NCBI GenBank assembly: GCA_018814045.1
Contig: JAHJAR010000288.1
Span: 1-64,000 of the forward strand
Direction of reading: 5' to 3'
Length of the DNA: 64,000 nt
Source: Planctomycetota bacterium
GTDB taxonomy: Bacteria > Planctomycetota > Phycisphaerae > UBA1845 > Fen-1342
Each line of letters starts with the position of its first letter. Within the stretch, counting starts at the first letter, position 1. Positions 1-9,947 of this stretch are shown piece by piece. Below the pieces are notes generated by a model, which was given only the letters and a program-made list of their open reading frames with translations, had not been told where the DNA came from and did not search any database. Position numbers and translations under genes: made by a program.

Positions 1-1
1 C

Positions 2-142
2 AGAACCGGTCCCGAACTGGCCTGCATGGAAGAGCAGGGCATCGTCAGTTATCTGCCCGACAGCGGTCAAAACAGCGCGGCATTGGAAGGAGGTCGCCCC
101 GATTCTGCAAACGCTCTCGTAACCGGATCTGCGCAAAGGTAA
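2..142 (+). pseudogene. possible C-terminal scrap of a transposase (partial at left edge)
   Basis: An open frame enters from the left edge and stops at TAA 140-142. Its residues (ELACMEEQGIVSYLPDSG) resemble the part of IS1182/IS4-type transposases that follows the catalytic region, where a C-E-x-x-G-I-x-x-Y-x-P pattern is common. This is recalled family resemblance, not a search result. The frame then breaks, and a few further transposase-like residues seem to continue in another frame, which would fit a decayed element. It could also be chance. Confidence 0.25.
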
Positions 143-301
143 ATTCGGCTGTCCGGAGTCCGTATGCCTCTCGGAAAGCCGCGGCGGAAATGAGCGGGCG
201 CCTGATCGACCCAAGACCCCGCCGAGCCGAGCGGCGCAAACCGGGACCAAAAACACCTCGGCCGACCTATGTGGGCCAGGTATTCCGACAGCCTGGTAGG
301 G

Positions 302-366
302 GAGCGGTTGCGTTGCGGCGGCGCCGACCGGTTCTCGACACAACCGTTCCCTGACGGTCGCGGCTC
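302..366. repeat. palindromic repeat family A, copy 1
   Basis: A copy in reverse orientation of the interspersed palindrome described at 36421-36503. It carries the CCCTGACGGTCGCGGCTC arm and the same inner segment (GGCGCCGACCGGTTCTCGAC). It lies 23 bp beyond the sucD stop codon, where it could act as a transcript-end hairpin. Confidence 0.85.
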
Positions 367-388
367 TGAAGGAGTCGGGGGACAGGTT

Positions 389-1276
<888 letters not shown>

Positions 1277-1806
1277 CGGTTCCGGTCCCTATGTTACGCC
1301 CGGCGTCGTCTCACCAGCGGCCCGCCCCTTGGACCGGGCCACCACTGTCGTGATCCGCTTATATCGCGCCGCGGACGCGAGGGAAAGTCGGCCGAGCGAG
1401 CGTGGAACGGGCTCTCGCACGACCAGCCGGTACATAGGCCGGACGCGACGCGGTTACCGGAAGTTGGGCACGCAGCGACCGCGCGGACCCGCTCCCAGCC
1501 CCGCCTAGCCCGGATGTCTCATGAACCACAAAGACACGAAGACACAAAAGACCGGGCAGCAACGACCTGGCGCAACAAGGTCCTGCCGCTTGGGTAAACC
1601 GTGTGCAACCGTTGGAATCCCGCGCAGCCCCGTCGGTCCCCCAGGTTCTTGCTGATCTTCGTGTCTTTGTGTCTTGGTGGTGAGAAACACGGGCTGGGTT
1701 CGTTGGGCGTTGAACCCGCCCCGCCAACACGGTAAAGTGAATGGTGCGCTTGGAGTGGGAAGACCATGCCCACGAGACCCTCTGCTCCGCCAACCTGGGT
1801 GTCATC
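1277..1806. other. 530-bp intergenic region with CACAAAGACACGAAG inverted pair
   Basis: No convincing gene is visible. The region separates divergent sucD and the carboxypeptidase gene and must hold both promoters. It contains an inverted pair of a low-complexity motif (AACCACAAAGACACGAAGAC at 1523-1542, and its reverse complement with minor changes at about 1658-1684), about 110 bp apart. Open frames over this stretch on both strands are made of the repeat and of sucD shadows. Confidence 0.6.
1521..1684. repeat. inverted pair of CACAAAGACACGAAG motif
   Basis: The left arm (1521-1549) reads ACCACAAAGACACGAAGACA. The right arm (1658-1684) reads CTTCGTGTCTTTGTGTCTTG, essentially its reverse complement. 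The loop of about 110 bp has no recognised content. Motifs of this wording recur between genes in planctomycete genomes as I recall them; their role is unknown to me. Confidence 0.7.
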
Positions 1807-4434
1807 ATGAGAAGTATCCGACCGCTTGCGCTCACTATCGCAGTCCTGCTGGCCGTATCGCTGCTTCAGGCAACGGCCTGGGCCGCTGACGGCGACACCA
1901 TCCACGCGGCCGCCCGCCGCGGTGACCTGCCGCGCGTGCAAGCGTTGCTGGACGGTGCTCCCGGGCTAATCAACGCTCGCACAACGGACGGCGAGACACC
2001 CCTGCAGTACGCCATCCTCGGCCGGCAGCCGGCGGTGGTCGAGTTTCTGCTGGCGCGCGGGGCGGACGCGAATGCCTCAGACGTACACGGCAGTACCGCC
2101 TTGCACATGGCCGCGGCCGCGCGCGACGCAAAGTTGATCGGGACCCTGCTGAGTTACGGCGCCGTGGTCGAGGTCGCCAATCAGCTCGGTGACACGCCGC
2201 TGCACATCGCCGCCGCACGCGCTCACCAGGCGGCGCTGCGCGCTTTGCTCATCGCCGGCGCCGACGTCAACGCGCGCAACACCCGCGGCCAGACGCCCCG
2301 CGACGTGCTCGGTGCAGCGGTACGCCTCCGCGACGCGGAGGTTGAGGGACTCATCGACGCGCTGGCCGATCTGCTGGTCGAGAGCTGGGCCACTTCGCAA
2401 ACGCCGGCGGTCGGCGAGCCGCCGCCCACAGTGGCGGATGAGCGCGACGACGGTGTCGGACCGCTCACCGCCGACTACCGCAGCTACGCCGAGATAGCGC
2501 AGATTCTGCAGGACGCGGCCAGCGACTATCCGGACATCTGCCAGGTGCACGACCTCGGCCTGTCGTATCAGGGCCGTCACCTCTGGGCCTTGAACATCAG
2601 CGACAACGTCGGCGCCGAGGAGGACGAGCCAGAGTTCAAGTACGTCTCGACCATGCACGGCAACGAGACCGTTGGCAATGAGATGTGCCTGTTCTTCATC
2701 GATCTGCTGCTCACCAGCTATGGCGTCGATCCGGACCTCACGAGCCTGGTCGACGAGATCGACATCTGGATCGTCCCGCTGATGAACCCCGATGGCTATG
2801 AAGCGGGTACCCGCGAGAACGCCCAAGGCGTGGACCTCAACCGCGATTTTCCGGAGGGAACCAACGGCGACCCGAACACCACCGCCGGCCGCGCCCCGGA
2901 AACGGCAGTCATCATGAACTGGACGTTTGCGAGTTCCTTCACGCTGTCGGCGAACATGCACACGGGCGCCCTGGTGGCGAACTATCCGTACGACAACGAC
3001 GGGATGGGCTCCGTTTTCTCACCGACGCCCGACGAGGATCTGTTCGTCTACATCAGCGAGCAGTATTCGCAGCACAACCCGCCGATGTGGAACAGCCCCT
3101 ACTTCACGCACGGCATCACCAACGGGGCCGAGTGGTACGCCGTCGACGGCGGTATGCAGGACTGGCACTACCGCTACATGGGTGGCAACGAGGTCACACT
3201 CGAGCTGAGCAACACTTTCAGCCCGCCCTATTCGCAGATCCCGCAGTACTGGAACGAGAACCGCGACTCCATGCTCGCGTACATGGAAACTTGTCTGATC
3301 GGCGTACGTGGCCTCGTAACCGACGCCGTCACCGGTGAGCCCGTCTTCGCCACGGTCACCGTCACCGGACGCGACCACGAAGTCTACAGCGACCCGGACG
3401 TGGGTGACTATCACCGCCTGCTGCTGCCCGGCACGTACGAGTTGAGCTTCGAGGCCGACGGCTACGAGACGCTGTCCGTCTCGAACGTCACCGTCAATGG
3501 CGGCGACGCGACACGCCTCGACGTCCAGATGGCGCGCACCGTGGTCACGTACCCCAACGGCGGCGAGACGCTCTACGTGGACGTACCCACCACCGTGACC
3601 TGGGACGGCAACCCGACGGCCCAGTTTCACGTTCAGGGCACCGACAACTTCGGCGATGTGAGCGCGGTCACCGATGACTTCGAACGCACCAGCCTCGGAC
3701 CGGACTACGCCACCGGCGGCGCCGCCGACTGGTACATCACGACCGACAGCGCCCACGGCGGCACGCGCTCGGCCCGCTCCGGCGTTATCGGCAACAACGC
3801 AACGAGCTGGATGACGCGCAATGTCGGCGGCGGGACAGTGAGCTTCTGGTACCGCGTCAGCTCCGAAGACACCTACGATTTCCTCAACTTCTACATCGAC
3901 GACGAGCGCCAACTGCACCTCTCCGGCGAAATCGGCTGGACCTACTACACCACCACCCTGCCCGACGGACCGCACGAGCTGAAATGGGAGTACACTAAGG
4001 ACTATAGCTGGACGGGCGGTTCCGACCGGACTTGGATCGACGATCTGGAGATCGCCGACGACAACACCGTTTGGACCGACATCATCGCCCTGACCGATCC
4101 CGGCGCGCTGGCCACGCCCTGGACGCCGACCACCGTCAGCAGCGACTGCAAGGTCCGCGTGCGGGCCTATTATGGGGGCGGTTCGTACGGCGGCTGGGAT
4201 GAGAGCGACGCCACGTTCGAAGTCGTCGAAGGTTTACCCGGTGACCTCAACTGCGACAGCCTCATTAACGGCTTCGACATCGATCCGTTCGTGCTCGTGC
4301 TCGGCGACACCCCGCCCGATTACCCCGCGTACTACTCGCAATACCCCGACTGCGACCACATGCGCGCGGACTGCAACGGCGACGGTGACATCAACGGCTT
4401 CGACATCGAGGCGTTCCTGGAACTGCTGGACTAG
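1807..4434 (+). CDS. secreted ankyrin-repeat / M14 zinc carboxypeptidase / dockerin-like fusion
   Basis: The ATG at 1807 is preferred over the longer frame from 1741 because it begins a clear signal peptide (MRSIRPLALTIAVLLAVSLL...AWA). About residues 28-165 are four ankyrin repeats (GETPLQYAI, GSTALHMAA, GDTPLHIAA). About 220-520 form an M14 carboxypeptidase: HGNE zinc motif (H284, E287), NMHTG with the third ligand near H385, and a VTLELSNT segment holding the likely catalytic Glu. A CarboxypepD_reg-like beta domain (VTDAVTGEP), an MAM/LamG-like region and two dockerin-like loops (NCDSLINGFDID, NCNGDGDINGFDIE) end the protein. It probably trims C-terminal residues from extracellular peptides. 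Ankyrin repeats on an exported peptidase are unusual. Confidence 0.85.
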   Translation: MRSIRPLALTIAVLLAVSLLQATAWAADGDTIHAAARRGDLPRVQALLDGAPGLINARTTDGETPLQYAILGRQPAVVEFLLARGADANASDVHGSTALHMAAAARDAKLIGTLLSYGAVVEVANQLGDTPLHIAAARAHQAALRALLIAGADVNARNTRGQTPRDVLGAAVRLRDAEVEGLIDALADLLVESWATSQTPAVGEPPPTVADERDDGVGPLTADYRSYAEIAQILQDAASDYPDICQVHDLGLSYQGRHLWALNISDNVGAEEDEPEFKYVSTMHGNETVGNEMCLFFIDLLLTSYGVDPDLTSLVDEIDIWIVPLMNPDGYEAGTRENAQGVDLNRDFPEGTNGDPNTTAGRAPETAVIMNWTFASSFTLSANMHTGALVANYPYDNDGMGSVFSPTPDEDLFVYISEQYSQHNPPMWNSPYFTHGITNGAEWYAVDGGMQDWHYRYMGGNEVTLELSNTFSPPYSQIPQYWNENRDSMLAYMETCLIGVRGLVTDAVTGEPVFATVTVTGRDHEVYSDPDVGDYHRLLLPGTYELSFEADGYETLSVSNVTVNGGDATRLDVQMARTVVTYPNGGETLYVDVPTTVTWDGNPTAQFHVQGTDNFGDVSAVTDDFERTSLGPDYATGGAADWYITTDSAHGGTRSARSGVIGNNATSWMTRNVGGGTVSFWYRVSSEDTYDFLNFYIDDERQLHLSGEIGWTYYTTTLPDGPHELKWEYTKDYSWTGGSDRTWIDDLEIADDNTVWTDIIALTDPGALATPWTPTTVSSDCKVRVRAYYGGGSYGGWDESDATFEVVEGLPGDLNCDSLINGFDIDPFVLVLGDTPPDYPAYYSQYPDCDHMRADCNGDGDINGFDIEAFLELLD

Positions 4435-4466
4435 GTGACCGTGCGCCAACATGGGCGCCCCAATCA

Positions 4467-4541
4467 GAGCCCGAAGCGCAAGCGAGGTTCTCGGTCCCGC
4501 TAGCAAATCGAGCGCGGAATCCTCGCTTGCGCTTCGGGCTC
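4467..4541. repeat. inverted repeat GAGCCCGAAGCGCAAGCGAG (possible terminator)
   Basis: A 21-bp arm at 4467-4487 (GAGCCCGAAGCGCAAGCGAG plus G) has a perfect reverse complement at 4521-4541, with a 33-bp loop. It lies between the convergent carboxypeptidase and aminotransferase genes, so it could end transcription from both sides. No U-tract follows. The wording resembles planctomycete intergenic repeats. Confidence 0.8.
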
Positions 4542-4602
4542 GGTTCGTGGCGCGGCATCCTGCACGACGGGTGGCGCGGCTGTGTCAGCCGTGATCCAGT
4601 AG

Positions 4603-5787
4603 TCACACCTCGGCGATCGCGGCCTTCAATCCTGGCAGAGCTCGCCTGATAGTCTCGCGATCGACGCAGAATGCCAGGCGAATGTGCCCCGGCCGACCGA
4701 AGCCGCGCCCCGGAACCGCCAGGATGCGCTGCCGCATGAGCACGTCGCAGAACGCCGCATCGTCGGGAATCGGCGTCTTGGGAAAGGCGTACAAGGCCCC
4801 GCGTGGCATTTGCAGATCGTAGCCGTACTCGCGCAGCGCGTTGCACATCAGGTCGCGGTTCTGCTTGTAGAAGCTGACGTCGCACAACGCGTCCGCGCAG
4901 CGTCCGACGACGCGCTGCATCAACGCCGGCGCGTTCACGAACCCCAGCGTACGGTTCAGCATCGTCAGCGCCCCGAGCAGCAGCTCGCGCTCGGGCACCG
5001 TCTGTGGCACGCCGACGTAGCCCATCCGTTCACCGGCGATGCTCAGGTCCTTGGAGTAGCTGGAGACGACTATTGAGCGCGGATAGTGCCGAACCGGCGT
5101 CGGGCACCAATCCAGATCGTAAATCACCCGCCGGTAGGGATCATCCGTCACCAGGTAGATGGGGTGCTGCGGGCCGTCATGGCGGGCCAACACGTCCGCC
5201 AGACCACGGCAGACGTCGTCCGGATACACGGCACCACTCGGGTTGTTGGGCGAGTTGACGATGATGGCGCGGGTGCGCTCGGTAATGGCGGCCTCGATCG
5301 TCGCCAGATCCGGCAGGAAGTGTTCGTCGGTTTGGACGAGCACCATCCGGCCGTTGGCCTGCTCGATGTAGAAGCGGTATTCCGGGAAGAATGGCGCGAG
5401 CACGAGCACTTCGTCACCCGGATTGAGGATGGCTCGCATGACCACGTTCATGCCACCCGCGGCCCCCGTCGTCAGAATAAGCGAGGCCGCGTCAAACTCC
5501 AGGCGATACTCGCTGCTCATGAAACGCGCCAAGGCGGTCCGCGTCTCATCGAACCCAACGTTCGGCATGTAACGGTGCCGGGCCGGGCAGCGCTCCTCGG
5601 CGACCGCCGCCAAGGCCTCGAAGAAGGCGTCGGGGGGCGTCGCGTTCGGATTACCCAAGGAGAAATCCTGCACATTCTCCGCACCGAACTCGGCCTTGAG
5701 CCGACGGCCCTTCTCGAACATCTCTCGAATGAAGGACGCGGTCTGCAGGTCCGCGACGACCTTCTGCGCAACGGCAGAGCTGGCCAT
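4603..5787 (-). CDS. PLP-dependent class I/II aminotransferase
   Basis: The 394-residue protein has the fold-type I aminotransferase layout. It shows an N-terminal FSLGNPN substrate-arm segment, GAAGGMNVV at the phosphate cup, NSPNNPSG (Asn contacting PLP), a DDPYRR segment (Asp and Tyr to the pyridine ring), and SSYSKDLSIAGERMGY with the Schiff-base Lys. The C-terminal RLAFC corresponds to the carboxylate-binding Arg region. It should transfer amino groups between an amino acid and 2-oxoglutarate or pyruvate in the cytoplasm; substrate cannot be read from sequence. It is monocistronic, and an AGGGGAA Shine-Dalgarno precedes the ATG. Confidence 0.9.
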   Translation of the reverse strand: MASSAVAQKVVADLQTASFIREMFEKGRRLKAEFGAENVQDFSLGNPNATPPDAFFEALAAVAEERCPARHRYMPNVGFDETRTALARFMSSEYRLEFDAASLILTTGAAGGMNVVMRAILNPGDEVLVLAPFFPEYRFYIEQANGRMVLVQTDEHFLPDLATIEAAITERTRAIIVNSPNNPSGAVYPDDVCRGLADVLARHDGPQHPIYLVTDDPYRRVIYDLDWCPTPVRHYPRSIVVSSYSKDLSIAGERMGYVGVPQTVPERELLLGALTMLNRTLGFVNAPALMQRVVGRCADALCDVSFYKQNRDLMCNALREYGYDLQMPRGALYAFPKTPIPDDAAFCDVLMRQRILAVPGRGFGRPGHIRLAFCVDRETIRRALPGLKAAIAEV

Positions 5788-6002
5788 AGTCGTTCCCCTG
5801 GTGTCATGCTGTCCGACTACGCTGGTGTCTCACCCGCCGGACCCGCGGCGGGCCCACGCCCCCGTAGTCTAGCCGCTGTACGCGCCGCCCGACTACCCCG
5901 CGCAAACCGACGACGTTCCGTGTACCCGACCAACAGCGCGGCGCACGCGGCTACCTTTCCTTGACGTTAACGGGATTTGTGCCCGCCCGTGCCACCCGGC
6001 GA

Positions 6003-6569
6003 TTATTGGCCCGTGCGCAGCAGAGCGTAATCGATCCGAAATCCACCGACGGCATCCGGATCTGCGACGAACGTGAATATGAGTTGCGATTCGCAGCTAT
6101 AGTCGATCCCCAGCAGCTTCTCGATACCTTGCCCCGTCCCCACCGTCGGCAGCGCCGCATCCGCCGCGTCGGCCGGCGCAGAAGAGAAATGCACGACCGT
6201 CGAGAACGCGTCGGCATCGAAAGACGGCGTGTCGTTTGCGCGCACATCCAAGACCCGGTCCAGGTAGGCCTGCGTGCCGATGGCCATGTTGCGCCGGCAG
6301 GTCAGCAAGGCCACATCGCTCACCGTGTTCCCTTCCAACCGGAGCTGATAGAGTTCCGTCGCGCCCGGTGTGCGATCCAGGTCGTCCCACGTTCCGAACG
6401 AGAATGACGCCCGATAGGGCGTGTCGTTGACGAACGTCACCGCGATGTTCCCAGCCCGTTCCTCGGTCAGATAGTCCCACAACTCGGCCGTGCAGCCGCA
6501 GAGCGGCAACACCACCGCGGCAACCACCAGGAGCGAGCTGACACCTGCGACAGCGATTCTGCCCTTCAT
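6003..6569 (-). CDS. putative lipoprotein of unknown function
   Basis: This 188-residue protein has a lipoprotein signal (hydrophobic SSLLVVAAVVLPLCGC, lipobox LCGC). The mature part is beta-rich, with FVNDTPYRASFSFGTWDDLD and paired Cys (LLTCRRNM, DYSCES), which suggests a small extracytoplasmic beta domain. No family was recognised. A strong GGAGGA precedes the ATG. It is divergent from the Kelch protein gene. Confidence 0.75.
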   Translation of the reverse strand: MKGRIAVAGVSSLLVVAAVVLPLCGCTAELWDYLTEERAGNIAVTFVNDTPYRASFSFGTWDDLDRTPGATELYQLRLEGNTVSDVALLTCRRNMAIGTQAYLDRVLDVRANDTPSFDADAFSTVVHFSSAPADAADAALPTVGTGQGIEKLLGIDYSCESQLIFTFVADPDAVGGFRIDYALLRTGQ

Positions 6570-6938
6570 CCGAGTGCATCCTCCGAAGCGTCACGACACC
6601 GGCCGCCGCCGCCAACGTCTGCGACAGCGCTTACCTTATCGGCACCAGCGCGCGGTCGAATCTTAACTGCTGCCGCGTCGGCCCGCCAATCCTACCGCCA
6701 ACGGTCTCCGAGTCGCGGGCCGGCGCAGCCGGCTCCGGCCCCCGACGGGCCCGGCAAACCGCGCCCCGCGTGCCCAGCAAGGCTTGACGGAAGCTGGTTG
6801 CGCCAAATAATGCCAATGCCCGCGTACGCTTCTGCGCAGGCCGGCGTTGATCCGGTCAACGTGGCCGGCCTGACAGCCGATAGTCTTATCGGCTGTTGCT
6901 TCCAACCGCAGCGTACTGGCATACTTGCGAGGGACAGC
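6570..6938. other. intergenic region between divergent lipoprotein and Kelch genes
   Basis: These 369 bp show no gene-like frame with its own codon pattern. Open frames here are extensions of neighbours. Promoters for both divergent genes must lie here, but I could not pick one with confidence. A GCCGATAGTCTTATCGGC palindrome (about 6876-6893) is a candidate operator or small hairpin upstream of the Kelch gene. Confidence 0.5.
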
Positions 6939-9287
6939 ATGCGGACCCGATTGCTCGTCATTACAGCCCTGACCTGGCTCCTCGTCGGCGGAACCTGCCT
7001 GCCGCTGTACGACGGAACCATCGAAACGCCGCAACCCAGCACCGAGCTCGCCCTCTCGCTTCACGCCCCCTCAGTCGATCGAACCGTCCCGCAAGGCACC
7101 CTCGTGAACGTCGAGTGGAGCGGCGCCAACTACACCGGTTCACCAGCCACGGTGACGATCCTGGTCGAATCACGCCCAGGATTCGTCGAAACCGCGATCG
7201 CAGAGAACTTGACTGTCTCCGGCGTGCAGCCGAAGGCCACGCTACAGTGGGACACCACCAGCTTTGAAGCCACACAGTACGCCCTCATCGGCCGTATTGT
7301 GGCCGGCGCCAAAACCGCCAATGCCTCGGCTACCGGCAAAATCACCATCGACGGGCCACCCTCGTTCGAATTCACCGCCCCCTCTGCGGACACGACGCTC
7401 GAAGCCGGCGGGACGGTCACGATCCGTTGGCGCGGCAGCGACGTCAACGGCGGCGCCACAGTGCGCATCGGTCTCGACCCCGATACCGATCACGGCAGTG
7501 CGAACGAGGTGTTCATTCACGAGGCCGATTTGCCCACCTCGACGGAATCCGATTCCATCGACTGGGCCGGTGCGGATACGGCCGGTGGGGTCGTCGAGGC
7601 CGGAACCTACTATGTCTTCGCCCTCGTCGATGATGCCGTGAATCCCACGCAGATGGTCGACGGGCTCGCCCGGATCACGGTCGCCGAGGAGGAAGAGGAG
7701 GAAGACCCCGTTACTCTCAGCATCATCACGCCCGAGGCCGACGTCGAGTTCCTCAGCGCGGCTGATCCGCTTGCTTTCGAATTCGGCGTCAACGAGGCCG
7801 AAGACGTTCTTATCGACATCAAGATCGACACTGACGACAACCACGCCAACGGCAACGAGCAGGTCATTCTGTCCCAGCGCCTCGTCACCGCCGGAACCGA
7901 GACCGACACGTTCGACTGGGACGGCACGGATGCTTCCGGCGCCGCCCTCGCGGACGGGATCTACGCGCCCTTCCTCGTGCTGAGCCGCGGCAGCGGCCAG
8001 CCCGAGACCGCCAACGGCGGCATCCTCATCTACCGCCGGACATCCGCGAACAGCGCCCCCAGCCGCCAGACATGGGAGAACGGCGGCACTTCGTGGACCC
8101 TGGTCGAACCCGAGACGAGCCCCTCTGCCCGCAGCGGACATGCACTCGCCTTCGACAGCGCACGCAACGTGACCGTGCTGTTTGGCGGCACCGACAGCGA
8201 GGGCAGCAGCGCCCAGACTTGGGAATGGGATCGCACCGACTGGACCGAGCATGAAGTCGCCGGTCCCGACGCCCTCGTCGATCACGCCCTGGCATTCGAC
8301 GCCCAGCGTGAAGTCACTCTGCTCTTCGGCGGGTCGCGCGGCGGTGTGGCACAGAGCGAGACATGGACCTGGGATGGCACGACCTGGACCCGTCTCGACG
8401 TCGCCGGGCCATCCGCGCGCCACAGCCACGCTATGGCCTACGACTCCGAGCGAAATGTGGTCGTCCTCTTTGGTGGCACCGATGGCGTAACTCGCAACGC
8501 CGAGACCTGGGAGTGGGACGGCACCACTTGGACACAGGCAACCACGCCGACCGCCCCCTCCGCACGCGAGGCCCACGCGCTGGCCTACGACGCCGACCGG
8601 CAGGTCACTATGCTGTTCGGCGGACTGGATGCCGACGGCGTGAACGGCGAAACATGGACCTGGGACGGCAGCGAGTGGACCAGCAACAACCTCGAGGAAT
8701 CCCCTTCTGCTCGCCACGGCCACGCTCTGGCATACAACGCCAGTCGCCGGGTGGTTGTGCTTTTCGGCGGCGCTGCGGGAGGCCTGGCGAACGCCGAGAC
8801 ATGGCACTGGAACGGCACGACGTGGACACAGCAGGAGTTCGACACCAACTTCGCCGCCCGAGTGGACCACTCTATGGTCTACGATTCCGATGGGCAGCGT
8901 GTAGTGTTGTTCGGCGGTGAGTCGGGACAGCCGCTGATCGCGCTGCAAACGCCCGCCGCGATCCGGACCGTGAGCCCGGGCGACTACATCAGCATCCAGT
9001 GGCGCGACGATGACCCGACGGGTCTCGCCACGGTCCGCCTTACAGTGGACGACGACCGGACCCCCGCGGAAGCGACCGAGACCGACGGCGCTGAGATCGA
9101 GATCCTGGCGAACCGTGAGGCTGCCAAGGACGGCGTGCTGGACAGCTATTCCTGGCAGGTTCCATCCACGCTAACGCCGGGAACCTACTACTTCTTCGCC
9201 TACATCGACCGCAATGGCGCGGCCCCCTACGACCACAATTCGGTAGCACCGGCGATCATCGTGGTCGAAGACCCGACGCAGCCTTAG
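6939..9287 (+). CDS. exported Kelch-repeat (galactose-oxidase-like propeller) protein
   Basis: The ATG at 6939 is chosen because it starts an export signal (MRTRLLVITALTWLLVGGTC); the Cys may be lipidated although Thr at -1 is atypical. The mature protein has 782 residues in all. The first ~330 residues hold two or three Ig-like wrapping domains with acidic loops (DTDDNHANGNEQ, DPDTDHGSANE). Then come about six Kelch-like units of ~50 residues, each with the pattern HALAFD...VTVLFGG...TWEWDGT.W. A last Ig-like domain (YYFFAYIDRNG) ends the chain. This builds a beta-propeller probably displayed on the cell surface. Function is unknown; Kelch propellers usually bind glycans or proteins. An acidic Glu run (EEEEEED) links two domains. 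Confidence 0.8.
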   Translation: MRTRLLVITALTWLLVGGTCLPLYDGTIETPQPSTELALSLHAPSVDRTVPQGTLVNVEWSGANYTGSPATVTILVESRPGFVETAIAENLTVSGVQPKATLQWDTTSFEATQYALIGRIVAGAKTANASATGKITIDGPPSFEFTAPSADTTLEAGGTVTIRWRGSDVNGGATVRIGLDPDTDHGSANEVFIHEADLPTSTESDSIDWAGADTAGGVVEAGTYYVFALVDDAVNPTQMVDGLARITVAEEEEEEDPVTLSIITPEADVEFLSAADPLAFEFGVNEAEDVLIDIKIDTDDNHANGNEQVILSQRLVTAGTETDTFDWDGTDASGAALADGIYAPFLVLSRGSGQPETANGGILIYRRTSANSAPSRQTWENGGTSWTLVEPETSPSARSGHALAFDSARNVTVLFGGTDSEGSSAQTWEWDRTDWTEHEVAGPDALVDHALAFDAQREVTLLFGGSRGGVAQSETWTWDGTTWTRLDVAGPSARHSHAMAYDSERNVVVLFGGTDGVTRNAETWEWDGTTWTQATTPTAPSAREAHALAYDADRQVTMLFGGLDADGVNGETWTWDGSEWTSNNLEESPSARHGHALAYNASRRVVVLFGGAAGGLANAETWHWNGTTWTQQEFDTNFAARVDHSMVYDSDGQRVVLFGGESGQPLIALQTPAAIRTVSPGDYISIQWRDDDPTGLATVRLTVDDDRTPAEATETDGAEIEILANREAAKDGVLDSYSWQVPSTLTPGTYYFFAYIDRNGAAPYDHNSVAPAIIVVEDPTQP

Positions 9288-9326
9288 TGTTCTGTCTCAG
9301 AAGTCCATCGCATAAGCCCGGTCGAC

Positions 9327-9354
9327 GAGCCGCGGGCCTGAAGCCCGCGCGGCG
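9327..9354. repeat. palindromic repeat family B, copy 1 (GAGCCGCGGGC..GCCCGCGCGGC)
   Basis: GAGCCGCGGGC, a 4-base loop region, and GCCCGCGCGGC form a short near-perfect hairpin. A second copy occurs at 29012-29037. It follows the Kelch gene and could serve as its terminator stem. Confidence 0.75.
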
Positions 9355-9500
9355 CCCCGCACGTAAGGTCTTACAATTTCACGGCTTACCAGGCTCGCCG
9401 CAGCGGCTTCGAGCGTTGTAGTGTTAGGGCGCGACGCACGCCTCCACCCGCCCCGGGGAATGTGTCCACCAAGCGTCTGTTAAACAGCTAGCGAATCTGC

Positions 9501-9529
9501 TTGACACCTAAAACATTTGTGCGCATAAT
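9501..9529 (+). promoter_or_regulatory. sigma70-type promoter for feoAB
   Basis: TTGACA at 9501-9506 and CATAAT at 9524-9529 are separated by exactly 17 bp, in a locally A+T-rich stretch. This is the best housekeeping-type promoter seen in the window and lies about 70 bp upstream of the feoA start. No clear Fur or DtxR box was identified around it. Confidence 0.7.
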
Positions 9530-9601
9530 CCCGATGATTGATTAGTAAAGCAGGCGTGGAACTGATCGATGAATGCATGAAGGATCCTCGCGGAGTCCAA
9601 T

Positions 9602-9826
9602 GTGTCGCTCGCCAGCATTGCTGCAACCCAGACGGTCAGGATAACGGGCATCCGCGGCAGCGGGGCCATTTCCTACCGCCTCATGGAGATGGGCCTTATT
9701 GAGGGTGCCGAAGTCCAGGTCATCGGGCGGGCACCCCTGGGCGACCCGCTCCAGGTGCGGCTGGGCGACTACCGGCTTTCACTGCGCTGTGGCGAAGCCG
9801 AGTTGATCGAAGTATCCGAGCTGTAG
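9602..9826 (+). CDS. feoA: ferrous iron transport protein A
   Basis: This 74-residue SH3-like cytoplasmic protein supports FeoB. The FeoA core is plain: GIRGSGAISYRLMEMGLIEGAEV, the turn GRAPLGDPLQV, and RLSLRCGEAELI (the segment is quoted in parts). The start is GTG at 9602; the overlapping ATG at 9600 is out of frame. feoB follows after 121 bp, so the two are probably co-transcribed from the promoter at 9501-9529. Expression is likely iron-responsive, although no Fur box is visible. Confidence 0.93.
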   Translation: MSLASIAATQTVRITGIRGSGAISYRLMEMGLIEGAEVQVIGRAPLGDPLQVRLGDYRLSLRCGEAELIEVSEL

Positions 9827-9947
9827 GCTGACGCGGCGACGGCCTCAAACCGACACACCGCTTGCCTTCCCCTTCTGGCGCAGGAAACGACCGGTGGGCA
9901 ATTCTCTCCGCCCCAGATGGTGAGTTATCGGTCGACCAGGAAGCGCA

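Larger units (their letters stand above)
9288..9601. other. intergenic region upstream of feoA
   Basis: This 314-bp region holds palindrome family B (9327-9354) and an A+T-richer stretch from about 9470 with the feoA promoter. No additional gene is seen. Confidence 0.6.

Noticed and set aside
7242-8948. 568-codon open frame antisense to the Kelch gene
   Set aside because: Shadow of repeated Kelch codons; no start signal and no domain.
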